Of a DNA stretch of 64,000 bases, positions 12,301-27,300 are shown piece after piece. Numbering within the stretch: the first letter of the stretch is position 1; each line of letters begins with the position of its first letter. This DNA comes from Ascidia mentula (taxonomy: Eukaryota; Chordata; Ascidiacea; Phlebobranchia; Ascidiidae): positions 19,659,001-19,723,000 of the forward strand of contig OX387199.1 of NCBI GenBank assembly GCA_947561715.1. The letters are read 5' to 3'. The position numbers were made by a program, and so were the translations under genes. A model generated the notes under the pieces. The model had not been told where the DNA came from. It saw only the letters and a list, made by a program, of their open reading frames with translations, and searched no databases.

Positions 12301-15300
12301 CTTGTTAGAGCGGCGCCGTTGCTTGGCAACCTGTGTACCACGTGTCAAATGTAATCTTAATCTTAACACTGACGAACTTTGGTTTTACTATAATTTTACC
12401 TTGTCTTCATTATAAATTTTGTTTTCATGCTAACATTATTTATTATACAGTGTTTTAGCATTACGTGACATTGGTGGACAAGCGAATAAAATAAATAGAG
12501 TGGAAGTCCGGTTGAAACTTTTGAGTAAAAAAGGGACGTTGGTTTGAGGCTAACTTATTCCCAATTTGACTAAGACCTAAGCATGTGCTTCTTGGTCTTG
12601 TTGTGTCGTTACATGCACTACATCCAACCACAGCCGATGTAGCTCTGCGGTGAATAACAAACGTGTTCATCAGTGTACCAACAATAAACCTAAACATTAC
12701 GTCAGAAGGACATCGTTGGCATTCCCTGTACGTTATCGTGCAAGTATTAGTTCAACCTGCAACCAGATGGTGTTTATCTGATATTACACGTGGATGTGTG
12801 TGCGTTTCACGTTAAGGGGTCTTGCTCTATTACGGCTGTGGATTAACCTGTAGAGGGAATTAGTAACTGCTGATAAATTTGAAGTACTTTCGTTATTAGT
12901 AATTGGAAATGGTCTTTTGGAGAAGTGTGTTTGTATTTTCTCACGGCTTGTAAAACCGAAACCGAAATGTTTTTTTAACAAAATGCTTTGAGGGTCCCTA
13001 AAATTGGTTTTCGATAATTTGCTTCTATTGTGGCAACTGGCATTTCCCTCCGATATATTTTTGCATAAACGCTGTACGAAATTCTATTTTTCACGAAAAA
13101 CTGCCTCACTCATCAACGGTTATTATCTAAATATGATGACATGGTTATCGATAAAATCATAAAGATCACAACCAGTAGAATTAGGAGGTGATGCGACATC
13201 TTATTTAAACGTTTGGTGGTCGTGCACATTATTTGTGGTGGAGTGTCTACAACTATCTTGTTAGTTGTTATTAAGAAAACAGTTGTAGATGCACGAATTG
13301 TGAGACGTATAACGAGCAAATCATTGTCACGCATGTCGCCTACAGCAACGTCCCCTGTAATTTGCTCAAGACAAAGTTTCGACGTTGCTTGTTGGAAGTT
13401 AGACGGGTTCAGACTCTAAACCCCATGTCCTCGTGTTTTTTTCAGCCTTTTCATTTCTAGTATGGCGTGACGCAGCTTATAGCGACCGTGCACCCAAACC
13501 TGTTCAAAGTCTTTGACCGTGATAACCCGCTTTCATTCGAAGGTGTGTTGTTTGACGTGGAATTAAATCAGAGGTTCGTTCTTTTTCAGTGGCGAGGGAC
13601 AATTTTAAACCTTGGCGTTGTGGGCATGGATAAACGTTTATTAGGCTTTATTGAATCGTTTAGTTCCGCACTCTTGTGATAAACAAGGGAAAAGGCTTCG
13701 TGCTTTTCTTTGTCCACTTTTAAATTAATAAAAACTGATCTTGCGCAATGTTTAGGTGGCATTACAACTAGCACACATGTTACTTTTAAAGCACTTGTCG
13801 TTTGCATGACAAATTGAGCATCGCAAGTCACGTGCCAAACGCGTTCAAGCATGAAAGGTCAAGCGATCTGTCCGCCGCCATGTCAAGTGTTTGAATCTGA
13901 AAAGTCCAAACGGAACTACGGCGTGTCTTAATCGCCTGTCCACTCTTTAACGGGTTTTTGACCCTCAGCAAAGGTTAATCACAGTTCAATTCCGGATTAT
14001 GTTTGGACTTTAATTGTATCCTGCCACTTGAACAAGTGGAACTCGTTTGTGTTTTGTGTTTAAAGGGCTGCTACATGCCGAGATTACCGAACGATTTGTT
14101 GCAGTTATAATAGGAGCCACAAAATGCAATTAAATCAGATCCATTTAATGGTTAGCAACCACAGCACAATTGTTTGTATCTTCGTTTGAAACCTTTCGTC
14201 GAGATGTATATTTTGGTTGTAGGATAGGAAGGAGAATATGCCCCGAAAACGTTGTGTTTATTGGCATGTTTCATGGGAACGGGCAACAGACGCTGATGTG
14301 TGGCTGGGGTTGTTTATTGGCAAAACAAGTCGAGCGAATTGATGCGTGTTCAGTGAATCTCGCGTCAAGTCGTTTCTCGGAACGTTACTGTTAAGCTCAT
14401 TGGACTTTGTTATTTTTATGACTGCTCGCTAAGGGCATAATCGATTAACAATACTGCCCGGGAATAGTTGTTCGTTATGTCCTTGGCAGTGAACCTCTAG
14501 TATGGAGTCGTCGGAACAACTTAAAATTTAAGGCAAAAATTTGTTTCTCCATGACTGTAGCAAAAAAAGCGCTTATATTTTGTTTACCTCCATATTATAG
14601 ACCTTAATGTATAGATTGGCCAATTTATGGATTATCGTGGGTTTTATCGCCACAATTTACTACTTTCATAAACAATAAGGAGCAGATTTTCTTGCGTTGC
14701 GTTGTTTTGTAGCAAATGTGAACGCCTGGGTCGCTCACTGTATCCCAGTTCACAGACCGACTTGTTCAATCGATTGAGATTGTTCGTTGTAATGGGACAC
14801 TTCATATTCTCGTAAGGTTCGCTTCACTACAAAACGTTCGCGAAAGTCCATTAATGTATCGAAATTCTATCGATTATCAGACCTACTGGTGGAATTGTAG
14901 ACTTGTTTTGCCTGCTGTAAGTGTGAATCATATAAGGCTGGCTTGCTTGGCAGATAGCTTTGTAAAGCGAGTTGGTCGTTCACGTAACTTATCCGCGCCC
15001 TAAACGCGTGGACGTTATCAAATCATGGTGTTAAATTCCAACCGCTAATTGGCCTTGCGCGCTTTTTCGTTCCCGCTACTGACTCACAATTAGGCACTAT
15101 TACGTCACCAAGAACGATTTTTTTGTGAATGGCGGTTTCCGTCGTCCAACCCTCGCTATTATGTGTTTTTCGTCTCCTTTACCGGTAGAATACCCGCGTT
15201 TCTTTATGCAGAATGCCCGCCTGTTGATTTAGGCGTGATTGAGAAGGTGTTTAAAGGGCCGTCGGTCGGCTCTAGGACGTTTAGACAACGTCGCGCCCCC

Positions 15301-18300
15301 AGCTTTCGAGATGGATTATGGAAGACGCGCGATTATAAAACGCATTACTCCCAATTGCTGGATTATGAAACAACAATAGTCGAATAGACGGCGGGGCGCC
15401 GCGATAATGTAAGCTACTGCACTAGTTCGGTGGCAATTTTGATGCTGTTCTGCTGTACAGTGACTTGTGACCTGGAAAAGGTTGGTGGCAGAAATACAGT
15501 AGTTTTGCTGAAGTTTTTATTTGTTTTTTATGGGTTCTAAATCAGGTAAGAACACTTTTGAGTGTAGATTACAACTGTAGTTTGTTTCACCACGAACAAA
15601 TCGTCGGCAGGGTTTGCTTTAGTTATTTTCCTGTTGCCTTTAAATTTGACTTGATCGAAAACGTGAAACACGCGGTCGAAAATGTAGCTAGAATATTATG
15701 ACCTGTCTTTGCAGAACGAAGATAACGGTTTACTACAAAACCGCACAGGCATGGACTTGTGTTAACGACATGTACAACGTCGTCTCTATGATTCGCAGTT
15801 GCAACTGAATGTGCCTGCCCTGTAATTTGACTTGCTACTATGACGACATTGGTGGATAGGGGCGCCTAATTAACCATTCTTTGAGTGGCCTCCACGTGGA
15901 AACCTCCTTTGTGTGCGACCGCCCTCTCAAAACCTTGTTTCGAGATCTATTTGGTTTACCCTGGTGGAGCGAAAGTGGTGGTGGCCGAAGACACGCGCGA
16001 CTTCGAGACTTTTACAGCCACGGATGTGGTAGCGACAGTTGAGACGTGATTCAGGCAGTGAAAAAGTGAAAATTTGCTCTCGTTGTCGTGTTTAAATTGT
16101 CACCTGGGTGTGGTGATGGTTCGCTAGGTTCCATATAGGTATTTATTGATGCGGAAATTAACAAAGGGTTTGTGTTTAAACAACGCCTTTGCTTGTGTTC
16201 CGCTTTTAATAGGCAGGTGACTGGATGTCTATCTTCTATTTGAGAAAAATCAGATAGTGTCAAATTCCACCAGGTTTCTGCATGAGTCAAAGTATTAATT
16301 CACAAATGTGCTTTACCGAACAAAAAAAAAACGATAACCAGGTATTCTGCAACGAAGAAACGAAGTCAGCAAATGAGACATAGCCGTGAAGGATGATTTA
16401 GTTGCGTACTGGAACAAGAGTTCGACTGACCAGATGTTTAAATTTTACTACCAGACCACTAACAAACATGAAGTCACGTTTGTTTGTTAACTAGTCGCAG
16501 ACGGTCGTATAGATGTTTATAGTCCGATAAGCAAATAGACATGAGGTATATGTTATTATGTGTGCCCATGTGCATTAAAGAAAGGAAGTCCAGCCTTGGG
16601 TTTCAAGAGGAAATGTCTGTACTTGTACTGGCGGTTGGTTTTCATTGTTTGGAGAATCGAAAAGCTTTGTTAGTAATTTATATCCACTGTGGTGCAAACT
16701 GTGTTGTTTCACAACTATGTTGTTCATCATTCCTATGTTTCATTTCCATGTCAGCATCTGTGTTGTGTGGAAAATTTGGATCTCCACAGCCGTTATGGTG
16801 TTGGGTGTTTTTCTTATGTTTTACAAAGATGCTCAACAAGGACTGAAAAACTGTCGTCACTGCTAATATTTAGTTTGTACCAACCCGTGCTGTAGCAAAT
16901 ATACAAGGCCTTCCAAAGTGCCTTCAAACCGGATCGTAGCCTGTAAGAAAAGCGTAACACTGCTAACACACCGCTTGTCAATTTCGTCACGCAAATTTCG
17001 CTTCATCCGGTTGTTTGTCGGTCAACGGGAAAGAGTTAAATATTGACTCGAATGTGCGTCGTATGACAAACAGGCAACCCCCCCTTTCTTGCTCTCCCGG
17101 CCTCTGAAAAACAAACGAAAGTGGCGACGACTTCACTTACCCCCTCGATTCGTGGAGGAATCGACAAAACGTTGCAGAAGTATTTCAGGTCAATCCAGTG
17201 ACAGTGTTCAGTATAGCAGGTGCATAATGTATGTTTGCTATTTTGGATTGTTGTGTTTATGGTAAGCGAGTTAGAAAAGTTTACATTAGGTTTAACGCAG
17301 GTTTTTAGTAAGTTACAAATTTCATGTTGTAAACTAGTTAAAATGTCTTGTAGCGTATTGATACGCTTTGACTTTGACACGTATGTTATTAGAGCGTTGT
17401 GGTAACAACAACTTAATAGGAGGTATAGCCAGAGTATACATATTTCTTCATTAATCCACTTAGCTGGTAAATAACCGAAATTAATGAAATCAAAATTGAA
17501 GTTTTTGTGATAAACCAGAAGATGGGTGTTGAACAATAATGACTTGTCACTGTTACCCTGTGTGTGCTTACTACCTGTACCACACGACACACCCATGTTG
17601 GCTCAAGGTCATGCGCAGGCAGACGATGAACGAGCTCTGTGTTTGCGCAAAGCATCACTGAACAATGGCCTCACTCAAAACGCCCGTGTGCACCTATATA
17701 GCCTCGTTTACACGGTTACGACATTTGTATCTCCGATACCGTTACAGTACAATTCTCCCCGACTATTATGACGAAACAAAAAGAAAGCACCGTTTACATA
17801 TTGGCTGTAGATTTAACAAACGATTAAAATAGAATGGAGATTTGGAATCGTGTCCATAGCCAGAATATCTGGGTCGCCCTTTTCTTAAACGCCCTGTTTG
17901 CAGCAATAGAAGCGCCCCCAGACAAAAGGAATTTATCAGCGTCATATTGGCTGGATTATTTTCTGATTATCGTTCGTTAATTGGGTCGCCAGGTAGTGGC
18001 TGGGCACGTTCGTACACACGGTGAAGTGCTGGTATCAGGTAAAAATGATAGAAGGCCGCTCGGTCGTGGTGCCTGGCACGTGTGATGTTGACCTAACAAA
18101 GCTAGCCTGATAAGAGCTGGTGTAGTGACCGTAACTCATCTCTGCTACCAGCAGGCGAACATCAAATATCGTAACTCGGACTACATTACGAGATACCGTG
18201 TGAAACACAAACGTTGCAACGGGATTTCGCGAAGAATGAATTGTCAACAATGGCTTCTTTTCTGGTGCCCGAAATGTGCTGACTAAATTGTTGCACAAGC

Positions 18301-21300
18301 CGTAAATGCTGAAGTTGAAAATGTCATGATTTTATGGAAATTTACGTGGTGGCGTAATTTCCATTGTGACTTGTGCATATTTTGGTGAAAGTATTTGGAA
18401 GATCCAGGTTTAATGCCCCCTTACAATAAAACCCAAATTGAAAGTTTTTACATTTGCTAAATGCTTTTTTATTCACTTTTGGTTTTAAAGCCGATCTGCA
18501 TACTCTGTTTTTCGTGGTTTGTTGGAGTAAATACCACGGGAGGTTTTAACAGAAACAATTGTGAACGTTTCGAGGGCGAAGAAAAGCGATTGCGCAAGGT
18601 TTTAGAGATGTTGCATTGCAAGAAACTTCAGCTTGTTTGATAAATATTTACTAGCAACGCCACACCGCACTCCCACACTCCTGCATGCAATATTCATCTT
18701 GTTGACCAAACCCCAGGCGTTATTACGCAATCCTACAATCATTTACCAGTTGTAGTAAGTCATTAGGAGAGTGAGAACAGGAGTGAGGCAGTTGGAAAAA
18801 CCAAACACTAGGTATTGAGAAACATGATCACAGCACAAGTGGACTGGCTGCTTGCTCAGTTTGGCAAAGTCAAGTATTCTGTCGTGTGTTCATTATCGCT
18901 GTGAATAAGCCAGGCGCGGCGGCGTCAGCAGATTAAGTGCTTTCCAACGGCTGGAACTGAACAGTCCGCGGGTTTGGCGACCAATAAGTGTTTTCAAATG
19001 TGTTTTGTTGTGTCAGGTAACACAAAGAGAAGTTTAGTTAAGGACAGGAAATGTTTTTCGTGATTTCTTGTTCAGTGAAAGGTGTATTTGCCGAGACGAG
19101 ACATTTAACCGACCTCTAAGGTTTTTTAAAGCGTTTAGATCTGCTATTCTTGCTCAGAAGTGTATGTTTATAATAGAGAACTTTATAAATTCCGCCACAA
19201 TAACATTCCCAGAATAATATTGTGATAACCCAAACAAACTATAGAATTCTAATCCTGACTCTCCGACAAAAGCTTTTTGTGTCGACAAATTATAAAATCA
19301 ATGGAAATCTGTCAGCGTCCGTGGTTAATAAACAGCAGCAGGTGTAAAATAAACACAGCTACATTTTGGTAATTTGACACACCAAATTCCCATAATTGCT
19401 CATACCGGCTTTTGCCAGATGACTGCTGTGGGCGGCAATCGGGCTATTTTTGCTCGCACTTGCATTCTGTCGATAAACAAGCCCAGAACGAAACGCACCC
19501 AGTTGCCCGATTCCAGCTTTCCCACGTCATGACGTCGTGCGCTGGCTGTGAAAATCGCTTTTGTGTTACAAGCCCCAGCACTCTGGAGACCCGCCGACTT
19601 CGTGTTCCGATCGAAGCCGCCGACAGTGAATGGCGAGAAATCGTCTTTTGTGTGGTTGTGTAAACAGGGTGTGCAAAGCGATTTCGTAATTTTGGCGCGT
19701 GTTTTTCCACCGTTTACGCCGTGGATGTGTTGGCTCGGTGTCTGGATTGTTGGAACTTCATGAAAGCCGTTTTATGGGTGACACGAGTTCGAGAAACAAA
19801 CAGAAAGCAATCCTGCGTAGATTCCGAAGTCGTTTTTTTAAGAGGGTTTTTCTTGATATATATATTTAACCTATGTTTGTTAGCTGTAGGCACCATTTGC
19901 AAGATCTTTGTTGGTCATAAAGCTATCAGGGGATTTTGATAACACAAACTTTCACAAACGATGTGAATTCGACGCGCAAATTGTAACGTCTTCAACAATC
20001 CCAGCAGTTTGGTTATACCCATAAAGTCGGTAATAAGCGTAGATCGACTGAAATAAGCGTAACTGTCACGTTTTCAATATATTTTTGCTTTAATTCAACA
20101 TATGTCTCGACGTAAGAAACCCATTGTCATCATCCGGAAACCTTCTAATATCATAATTTTATATATGTCTTGTTGTATACAATTTAAGGTCGTTGTCAGA
20201 CACCCGCCTGAAAATTACTGCCTTGTCAATGTCAGGCGCACAAAGCTACCTCCCCAGTGAGCCAGCAATCAAGATCGGCGCACCACAATTTGTGTCACCG
20301 ACACTACTCGGCGATATGTAGAGCAGATGCAGAAATTCAGTTCTCACGTTGGCAAGGTTTCCTGCCTTGGGAAGAAGGCACCTGTTCACCGCGTTCATTT
20401 ACTCTTACGCGCAAGAAATTGGCCTTCCACTTTCGTACGCACGCCGCCAATTAACTGGCGACTGTTTACGGCTTTCAGTTCGAGAAAACAAACACCAGGC
20501 CGATTGTTAGCTGGCCTGAGAATAGCGAGCGAGTTTGCAAATGGGAGGAAAATTGTTACACACTCGATTCGACCCGAATGTTTGCAGTGCGCAGTTACAT
20601 TGTGTTTGTAATCATAGTGCGAGGGAAGAAGAATTCATATTTGGGGCAGCGAGAGATTTTCGAATTAGCCTATTTCGTGCAAATTGGTTGGTTTTTAGTT
20701 GCAAATGGACAGAGCAGCGAAATGTCACAGACCGAAATAAGTTTTTTAAACTGTCGTGTGTTTGTGCTGAGAGTTAATAATTTCCACTTGGAAAGTCTGC
20801 TATGGGTTTTACACAATGAAAGTGCTTAAACATAAATTAGGTGCAGTTGGTAGCACAAATTTCAGCAGTCAAGCCATGACTAACAACGAATAGAGTTTTT
20901 AAATATAACAGTGACTGTTATAACAGGAAAGTGTTACTCCCACGCTATCACTATATAGACCAGAGGGATGTTAGTTGACAAAAAAAAATATATAGGCTAC
21001 GAAATAAACTATGGGCCCACGTTTAAACCCATACACCTGCGGCAAAACCACATCAGGTAAAAGTAGAAAGTTACTGCTTGGTTAAGTGAAAGTCTTTGAA
21101 ACTATTATTGCACCGAAACTTGGGAAGATATAGACGACCTAGACATAACATTGTGACAATACACAACAAAAGTGGAATAGTTGTTACTCCAGGGGTGCAT
21201 ATAGTTACACAAATATTTTTCCATACCCCAAAAATATACACAAACATAGGTTTATGTAGTGAGGCAAGGATTTGATTTGCTTGTTAGGTAATAGTATTAG

Positions 21301-24300
21301 GTTGCATCATGATATAAACTCATTAATCATTTGAAAATACCTTTTTTCCAAGGGCAGAATAAGCCTTAACCGATCCTCAAAGCAAGGCAGAATTTGAGTG
21401 ATTGATTTTAGCGTAGCCTTCCACAAACACAGCATGTGGCATGAATTTATCTTAATCGTGCTTTAAATCCCTCAAGGAGATCAAAGGGTTTCGTATCTCT
21501 TCAGCCCGTTCGCCACTTTTTGGTCACTTCTACCTTATTGTGTTTATGCTTAATTTCATTGTAGCTTCAGTGCTCGGTCCCTGGAGAGTCCTTGATTGAT
21601 TTTTGAGGAACTCAGATTTGATTGAAGTCTGTATTGTCGATTGACCGGTTGGTTGGTTGGACTTATTATTTTCAATTTGTTTTATACTCAACAAGAGTTC
21701 ATTAAACAGTAATCCTAAGACATGACCTGATCAATTAGTTCATGGAGGTTGCTTCAAAACCATGTTTTGTGAAAGGATCCAGTTCGTTACTATTTTTAAC
21801 AGTTTAGTCTAGTGTCGCTCGTTCAAAATTGCGTTCAAATTGCATCCAAACAAATCGAATCGATGTTAGTGCAGTTTACGGTATTGACCAAACAGTTGTG
21901 GCAGAGTTCACTATAACATATAAGCTTTCATTTATACTTGAATTGGCGCCAGGTGCATACAAACGGTGGACAGCTACAGTGGCAAAAAGTAAAATACTTT
22001 TGGTTTTTCAAGTGCTATTGTATAAGTTATGTCTGTTGACTCTGTCTGAAATTGAGGCCTGAGCCTTTTAAGAGTGAAATTGAACGCACAGTAAAATGGG
22101 AAACACCTCTGCAAAGCAGGACAGTAACCGGTTCAACCGGAGCTCATCGAAAAGATGGAGCAAGAGTTCGAGACCTAGGGATTATCACAAAGGTAAGGAC
22201 GCAGTTTGGACCAAGTCAGATATATTGGCTGTTCATCTGTACATTGACCGCAGTTAAACGCAAAATTGTGCATTACTGGTTACCAGAGTGCTGTTCATTG
22301 AAGTATTGGTAAAATTTAGCACTGGTAAACGTAACGATTGGCTGTTGGGCGTGAAATAGGTTTTGTATGATTCATTTTTGCCCGTTTGCTCGAAACTCTA
22401 CCAATAAAACTATTGATCTTCTGTCGGTGTCACATGGCAAACAATTACATCATATTTTCGACAGACGCCCACTCATAATTCGTCGCGTGTACTCAGGCTG
22501 GCGTTTAACGTCAAATGAAATTAAATATTGTCAATGCACTGACAGCTTCTCTCACAGACATGTTGCAACTTGTCACAAGATCACGTTTTTGTATGATTTC
22601 TATGAAAGTACGATTTATATTTAATAAAACCGTATTTGAATAAAATGTGCACACAAAGCACAATAACTTCACAGGTTCAGTCTGGTATTACACAACTGTT
22701 TTATGGCTAATGTGTGCATTATTAGGGAAGGTACAGTGATCACCAGATCAGCATGTGCAGTCTATGGTTTAGATCCTCATTTTCCACACTACAAGTCACT
22801 TATGGATAGAATGTTAACACCCATTTGCTGTAATCCCTGTGCTATCCTTTATCGACCGCTGTGGTTGTTTCAATATCGACGGCAGTTCACTCTTATTGAC
22901 TTTCCCACTTCAGAAAGTGATTAAGCTGACGTAGCAATCCTGTTTAATTACTTCACATTTCGCAACAAATGTTTGCTCAATGGTTAAACTCGGTCGTACG
23001 GGGGTTAGAATCGGTTTCCGCCAACGCCAAGAGTTTGCGAGTTCAGTATACTCAACATAAGCCCATGTTACAGTATAAAGGTCAACGAAACATCCTTAAA
23101 AAACTGTGTATTGACTATTCTTTCAACACTTTTGCCCAGTTCTACTTTATGACTGAACACAAAACAGCTTCTCAAAATCAAAACATCATCAAATGTTTCC
23201 ATAACAAAGTGAATAACACCAACTCTCCAATCAAAGTGCACTGAACAAAACAACTCCACACACGTAGTATGACATCACTATGATGCATGGTGACGTTATA
23301 ATGCTCACGCAAAAACCTTTGGGTGAAATGGTATTCACTCAAACACATTTACATAAGAAATAACGCGTTAAATGCCGCACGCGCAACAAGATCATAAACG
23401 ATCGCTCGGGAGGTTTTAAACGTTGTGTATTTCATGCAGCTGTGTCGAATTTGGAGGAAGAACAGAAAATACCAGTCTATCTTCACTTCCATTCGAGCGA
23501 CTCAGTCGAAGAAGATTTATTTATGACAGATACGAGAACACCATGTCTCATACACTTACATAAGATGGCTGGCAATGTAAGTATTCACGTAGTATTCGCT
23601 TGGTTATGATTTATTTGGCTTATACCTCTTTTGGAAATGAAAGTGACGTTGTTTTGTGCGTTGTTTCGCATCAAATTGAATAGATTTAAAAAATGTCGCC
23701 ACAGCTTGTGTAGTAATTTAATAATTTACCCGATGTATTTCTCCATACATATGAAAGTGATGTAACTGACATCTTTAATTTATTGTAGCTGCGGACTGCA
23801 AAGGTAAAGCTGCCGCTAAATGCTGCTGCTTAGAGCTGTTCCACGTATTAAACTCAGTTTTGATATGTGCACTAAAGCAATTTGTATTTTGCCCATGTTG
23901 TTTCACATATGTGTGTAAAATGTTGCAGTAAAACACAAGAAACAGCATTACAAGTGAAACGGTATGGCTGATTTGTCATCCTGACAAAAACCATTTTTGT
24001 TTTCTTCAAAAAAGTCTTGCCAAAATCAACTAACACACGTCATTGCTCGTTACGTCACGACACTGACACGTCATCCACATTGCGCACGGCGTTTAAACGA
24101 ACATCCGCCATTGTTGTTTTTGGAATGTTTTTTTCTTTTAGTTTGGAATTTACTTTACTGTGAATAATTGTTTTTTGTTTAAATGTTTTTTTGTTTAAAA
24201 TTATCAAATATTTGTTTCATTAGGACTGGAACGGAATGTTAAAAGGGTCGCAAGCATTCGCCAAACCCTCCCGACCAAAGTCGTTTGATCCAAATCTACT

Positions 24301-27300
24301 GATGCAAGACCAACGTTCGCCCGGACGTTACAACTGCTCCAAATCAACGGTAAGTACAATTACGTATAAAATGCAGTAACTTTTTTAAATTTTTCTAAAC
24401 TCGATGGTTTCCCGCTGACAATAATATAAGTTCCTTTACTTGCGCTGAGATGTCATCATTCGAATGGAAAGGTCGCTGGAAACTTTCGGATAAGGTTGCG
24501 TAGGCAGTCTCTAATTAACGTAGATTAGAATGACGTCGCAAGTTACAACAATGGAGCGTATTTGTGTTGACACCGCAAATAATGACAAACACAATCATTC
24601 TAGTCATTTTTCTGACATTCTTAAAATGTTTGCCAGAACCATGGCTTATATAAGGTGATATATTGCCAAAAAAAAATGTAACTTTTTTTAAAAACATTAC
24701 ACGTTAAGAAAAGTAGTACTGCCATATGTAATGTGTAATGTATTGAATATTGCACAACAAGAACCAACAGTCGCTGCAGCTAGTAAACTTTACCAGTGAA
24801 ATGTAACAGACTTCTTCATTGCGAAGACAGCAGCGCACTCGGGCCACGCCCAAGCTTCTTAGATGCCCTGTTAAGTGTGCTAGAAGAGCCCATTTAAACG
24901 AGCCAAGTCCTCTAAACACAATCCTCTAAGTTAAGTCTAGCACCACCCATCAAGCAGTGACTTTTAGCAGAAACGCACTGTTGTGAAACTGTAGGCACTC
25001 TTTAAATGACCAAATACGATGACTTGGCAACACTTGTTCAGACGAAAACAAGCTCTTGTGATCTTTTGGCTAATGACACTTTTATTACGTCACAATCGGT
25101 GTTCTTGCATCACAAAGCTTTAGGAATGTATTATGTGAATTTGTTATGTTCCTGATCTTAAACGTAGTGCTGCTTGTGCAAGATAATAGTACACGTTTAC
25201 TATTACATAATGATTATGGTAATGATGAAAAGTTAGATTAAAAGGTCAACGTGATATGTAACAGCTGTGTTAAGATGTTTATTGAAGTTTCATGTTGGAT
25301 GTCCGTATGAATAAAGCCCAGACGCACGATCCAGTCCAAAATTGTCTGCTTTTTGAGTCACATGGCTATTTTCCTCTGTACGCTTGTTTATTGGACTTTC
25401 TTACAATATTAACGTGTTATTTTCGTTCCTCACAGACAAACATTATAGCTTCCCCGGAGTTGAATGATCTTTACAACCCGAAATCTATACTGCCAACCCC
25501 TAAGCAGAAAGTAGTTGAAGAAAGCTCCCAACATTTTGGAGAGGTTGTGCATATAGGTAAGCTCTATTTTGTGATAAAACCAACTTCTGGCGCTTACATT
25601 AGTACATTATTAGTGTGCGTCGTTGGAAATTGTCCGTTGTTTTCTATTTTTTTTGACTAGATGTCGAAAACACCGGCATTAGGCACAGTGGTGAAAGTAA
25701 AAACATCTTACCGATTCGATTAAAGTTTTATTCTATGTGAAATTTCTCAAACTAGTGTAAATTCTAAAAAAAAAGATTTTTCGGGTGGCGATTTCACCGA
25801 AATATTTAAAGGTGCGAAATCCGTGCTTTGTTTCTCGTCAAAAAAGAACAGCTTGACATCCAAGTCGAACTCAGTGACATTGCGAAACTATTTAAACTCA
25901 GATCAATGTTAATCCTATTACGAGGCCAAAACCAGGGCCATATAAGCGCATTGCACGCTGTTGTCCCCAGGGCACAGATATCTGCCCAACGTACTACGGG
26001 ACGTGTGAAATAGTAAACACACAAGGCTGTAAGGGCGTACGCTAAAGTACTCAAAAACCGTTTGCATTCGTGCGCCACTGGAGTTATATGGCACGACTAT
26101 ATCACGGAAATTTGAGACGTTCCGGCCTCTTAGACATTCCAGAAATGCCTTCACTGATAGGTTTATAATTACGGGCGACTGACCAAAAACCACTTGCTCG
26201 CTTTGCCGTAACTAGGTAGACTGATTACGTAATAGTGAGGGTCGATTGCGTAGGAATGCTAAGGGGCGGTTGTTAACTCTTGCTCTGACGATTTACTGGA
26301 ATTTGGAGTAGTTATGAGGTTTGTGACTGACCAATCACTCATCTACTTGGAGGTTTGATGTGTAATATTGTCTGAAATGTGATTACGTTGAATTGCTTCG
26401 AGTCTCTTGGTTTTCTGTTCCTGAGGCGAATCATTTAATATACTTTGATCATGCGGTTGTTTCATTTTAACCTACATTTTCTGCGGTTTGTTGGCCTGAG
26501 TTCAGTGAACCGTGATAACAAAATAACTTGATCTTTGTTGCTCGGCAGATACGTCCGGATGTCAGTTTGATCGCAAAGTGAACCTCCGTCGCTCCCAGAG
26601 ATCCTCCGTCGGGTTGGTGAGGAGGAAGAGTCAACAGAAGTTCCGGGATCGCCACAAGACGGTCACTGGACTTCCGGGATGCATTTCCCACGAGCTAGGA
26701 GGTATTGAAAAAAGTCCAATCGGGTGCTTTCCCCGTGGTGATACTACTGCTTGTCAGTCGATTGCGATTTACCGCCACCTAGTGCATGACTGTAGGTGGC
26801 GCAGATAATTTTTGTGGGGTATTTTATGTTTGTAGTATTTTGTGTTGTTGTAAGTTGCGAAGCATGAACAAGCTTTTGCGCTTTTAGTGTCAAATGAAAG
26901 TTAGCAAATGAACATTATTATCAAACACAATTCAGCTAAATGCTCCTGAAGTAATTTAAATTTTCAAGTTGTAATTTCTGTTGTGTATTTTTCCTTGTAT
27001 GACAAACCGAAACTTTCTACATTTCAACGCAATAGTAAAAGCCGATGGATGAGTAAACCATGGCTGAGAATGTTGATAATTGTCTGCCTGACATTCATAT
27101 TTACCGTGAATCATGAAACTATGAAACGCTCGTGAAACACCGGGTAATCACGGCGTGATTTTTCATCGTGAATCTCTGTGGTCAGGTGTGATTCCGCAAA
27201 GACCAAGCAGTCTTCATTCTGACGTCAATTCCGTTTCCTCCTTTATCGGTGACAGTTCAATAACGAGTGGTATGTTCGTGCATTGTAAAAAAAACTTTTG

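Noticed and set aside
23780..23880. Candidate extra NHSL exon in the intron after exon 4
   Set aside because: Exons 4 and 5 already join in phase 0, and the stretch has no usable acceptor-donor pair with an open frame.
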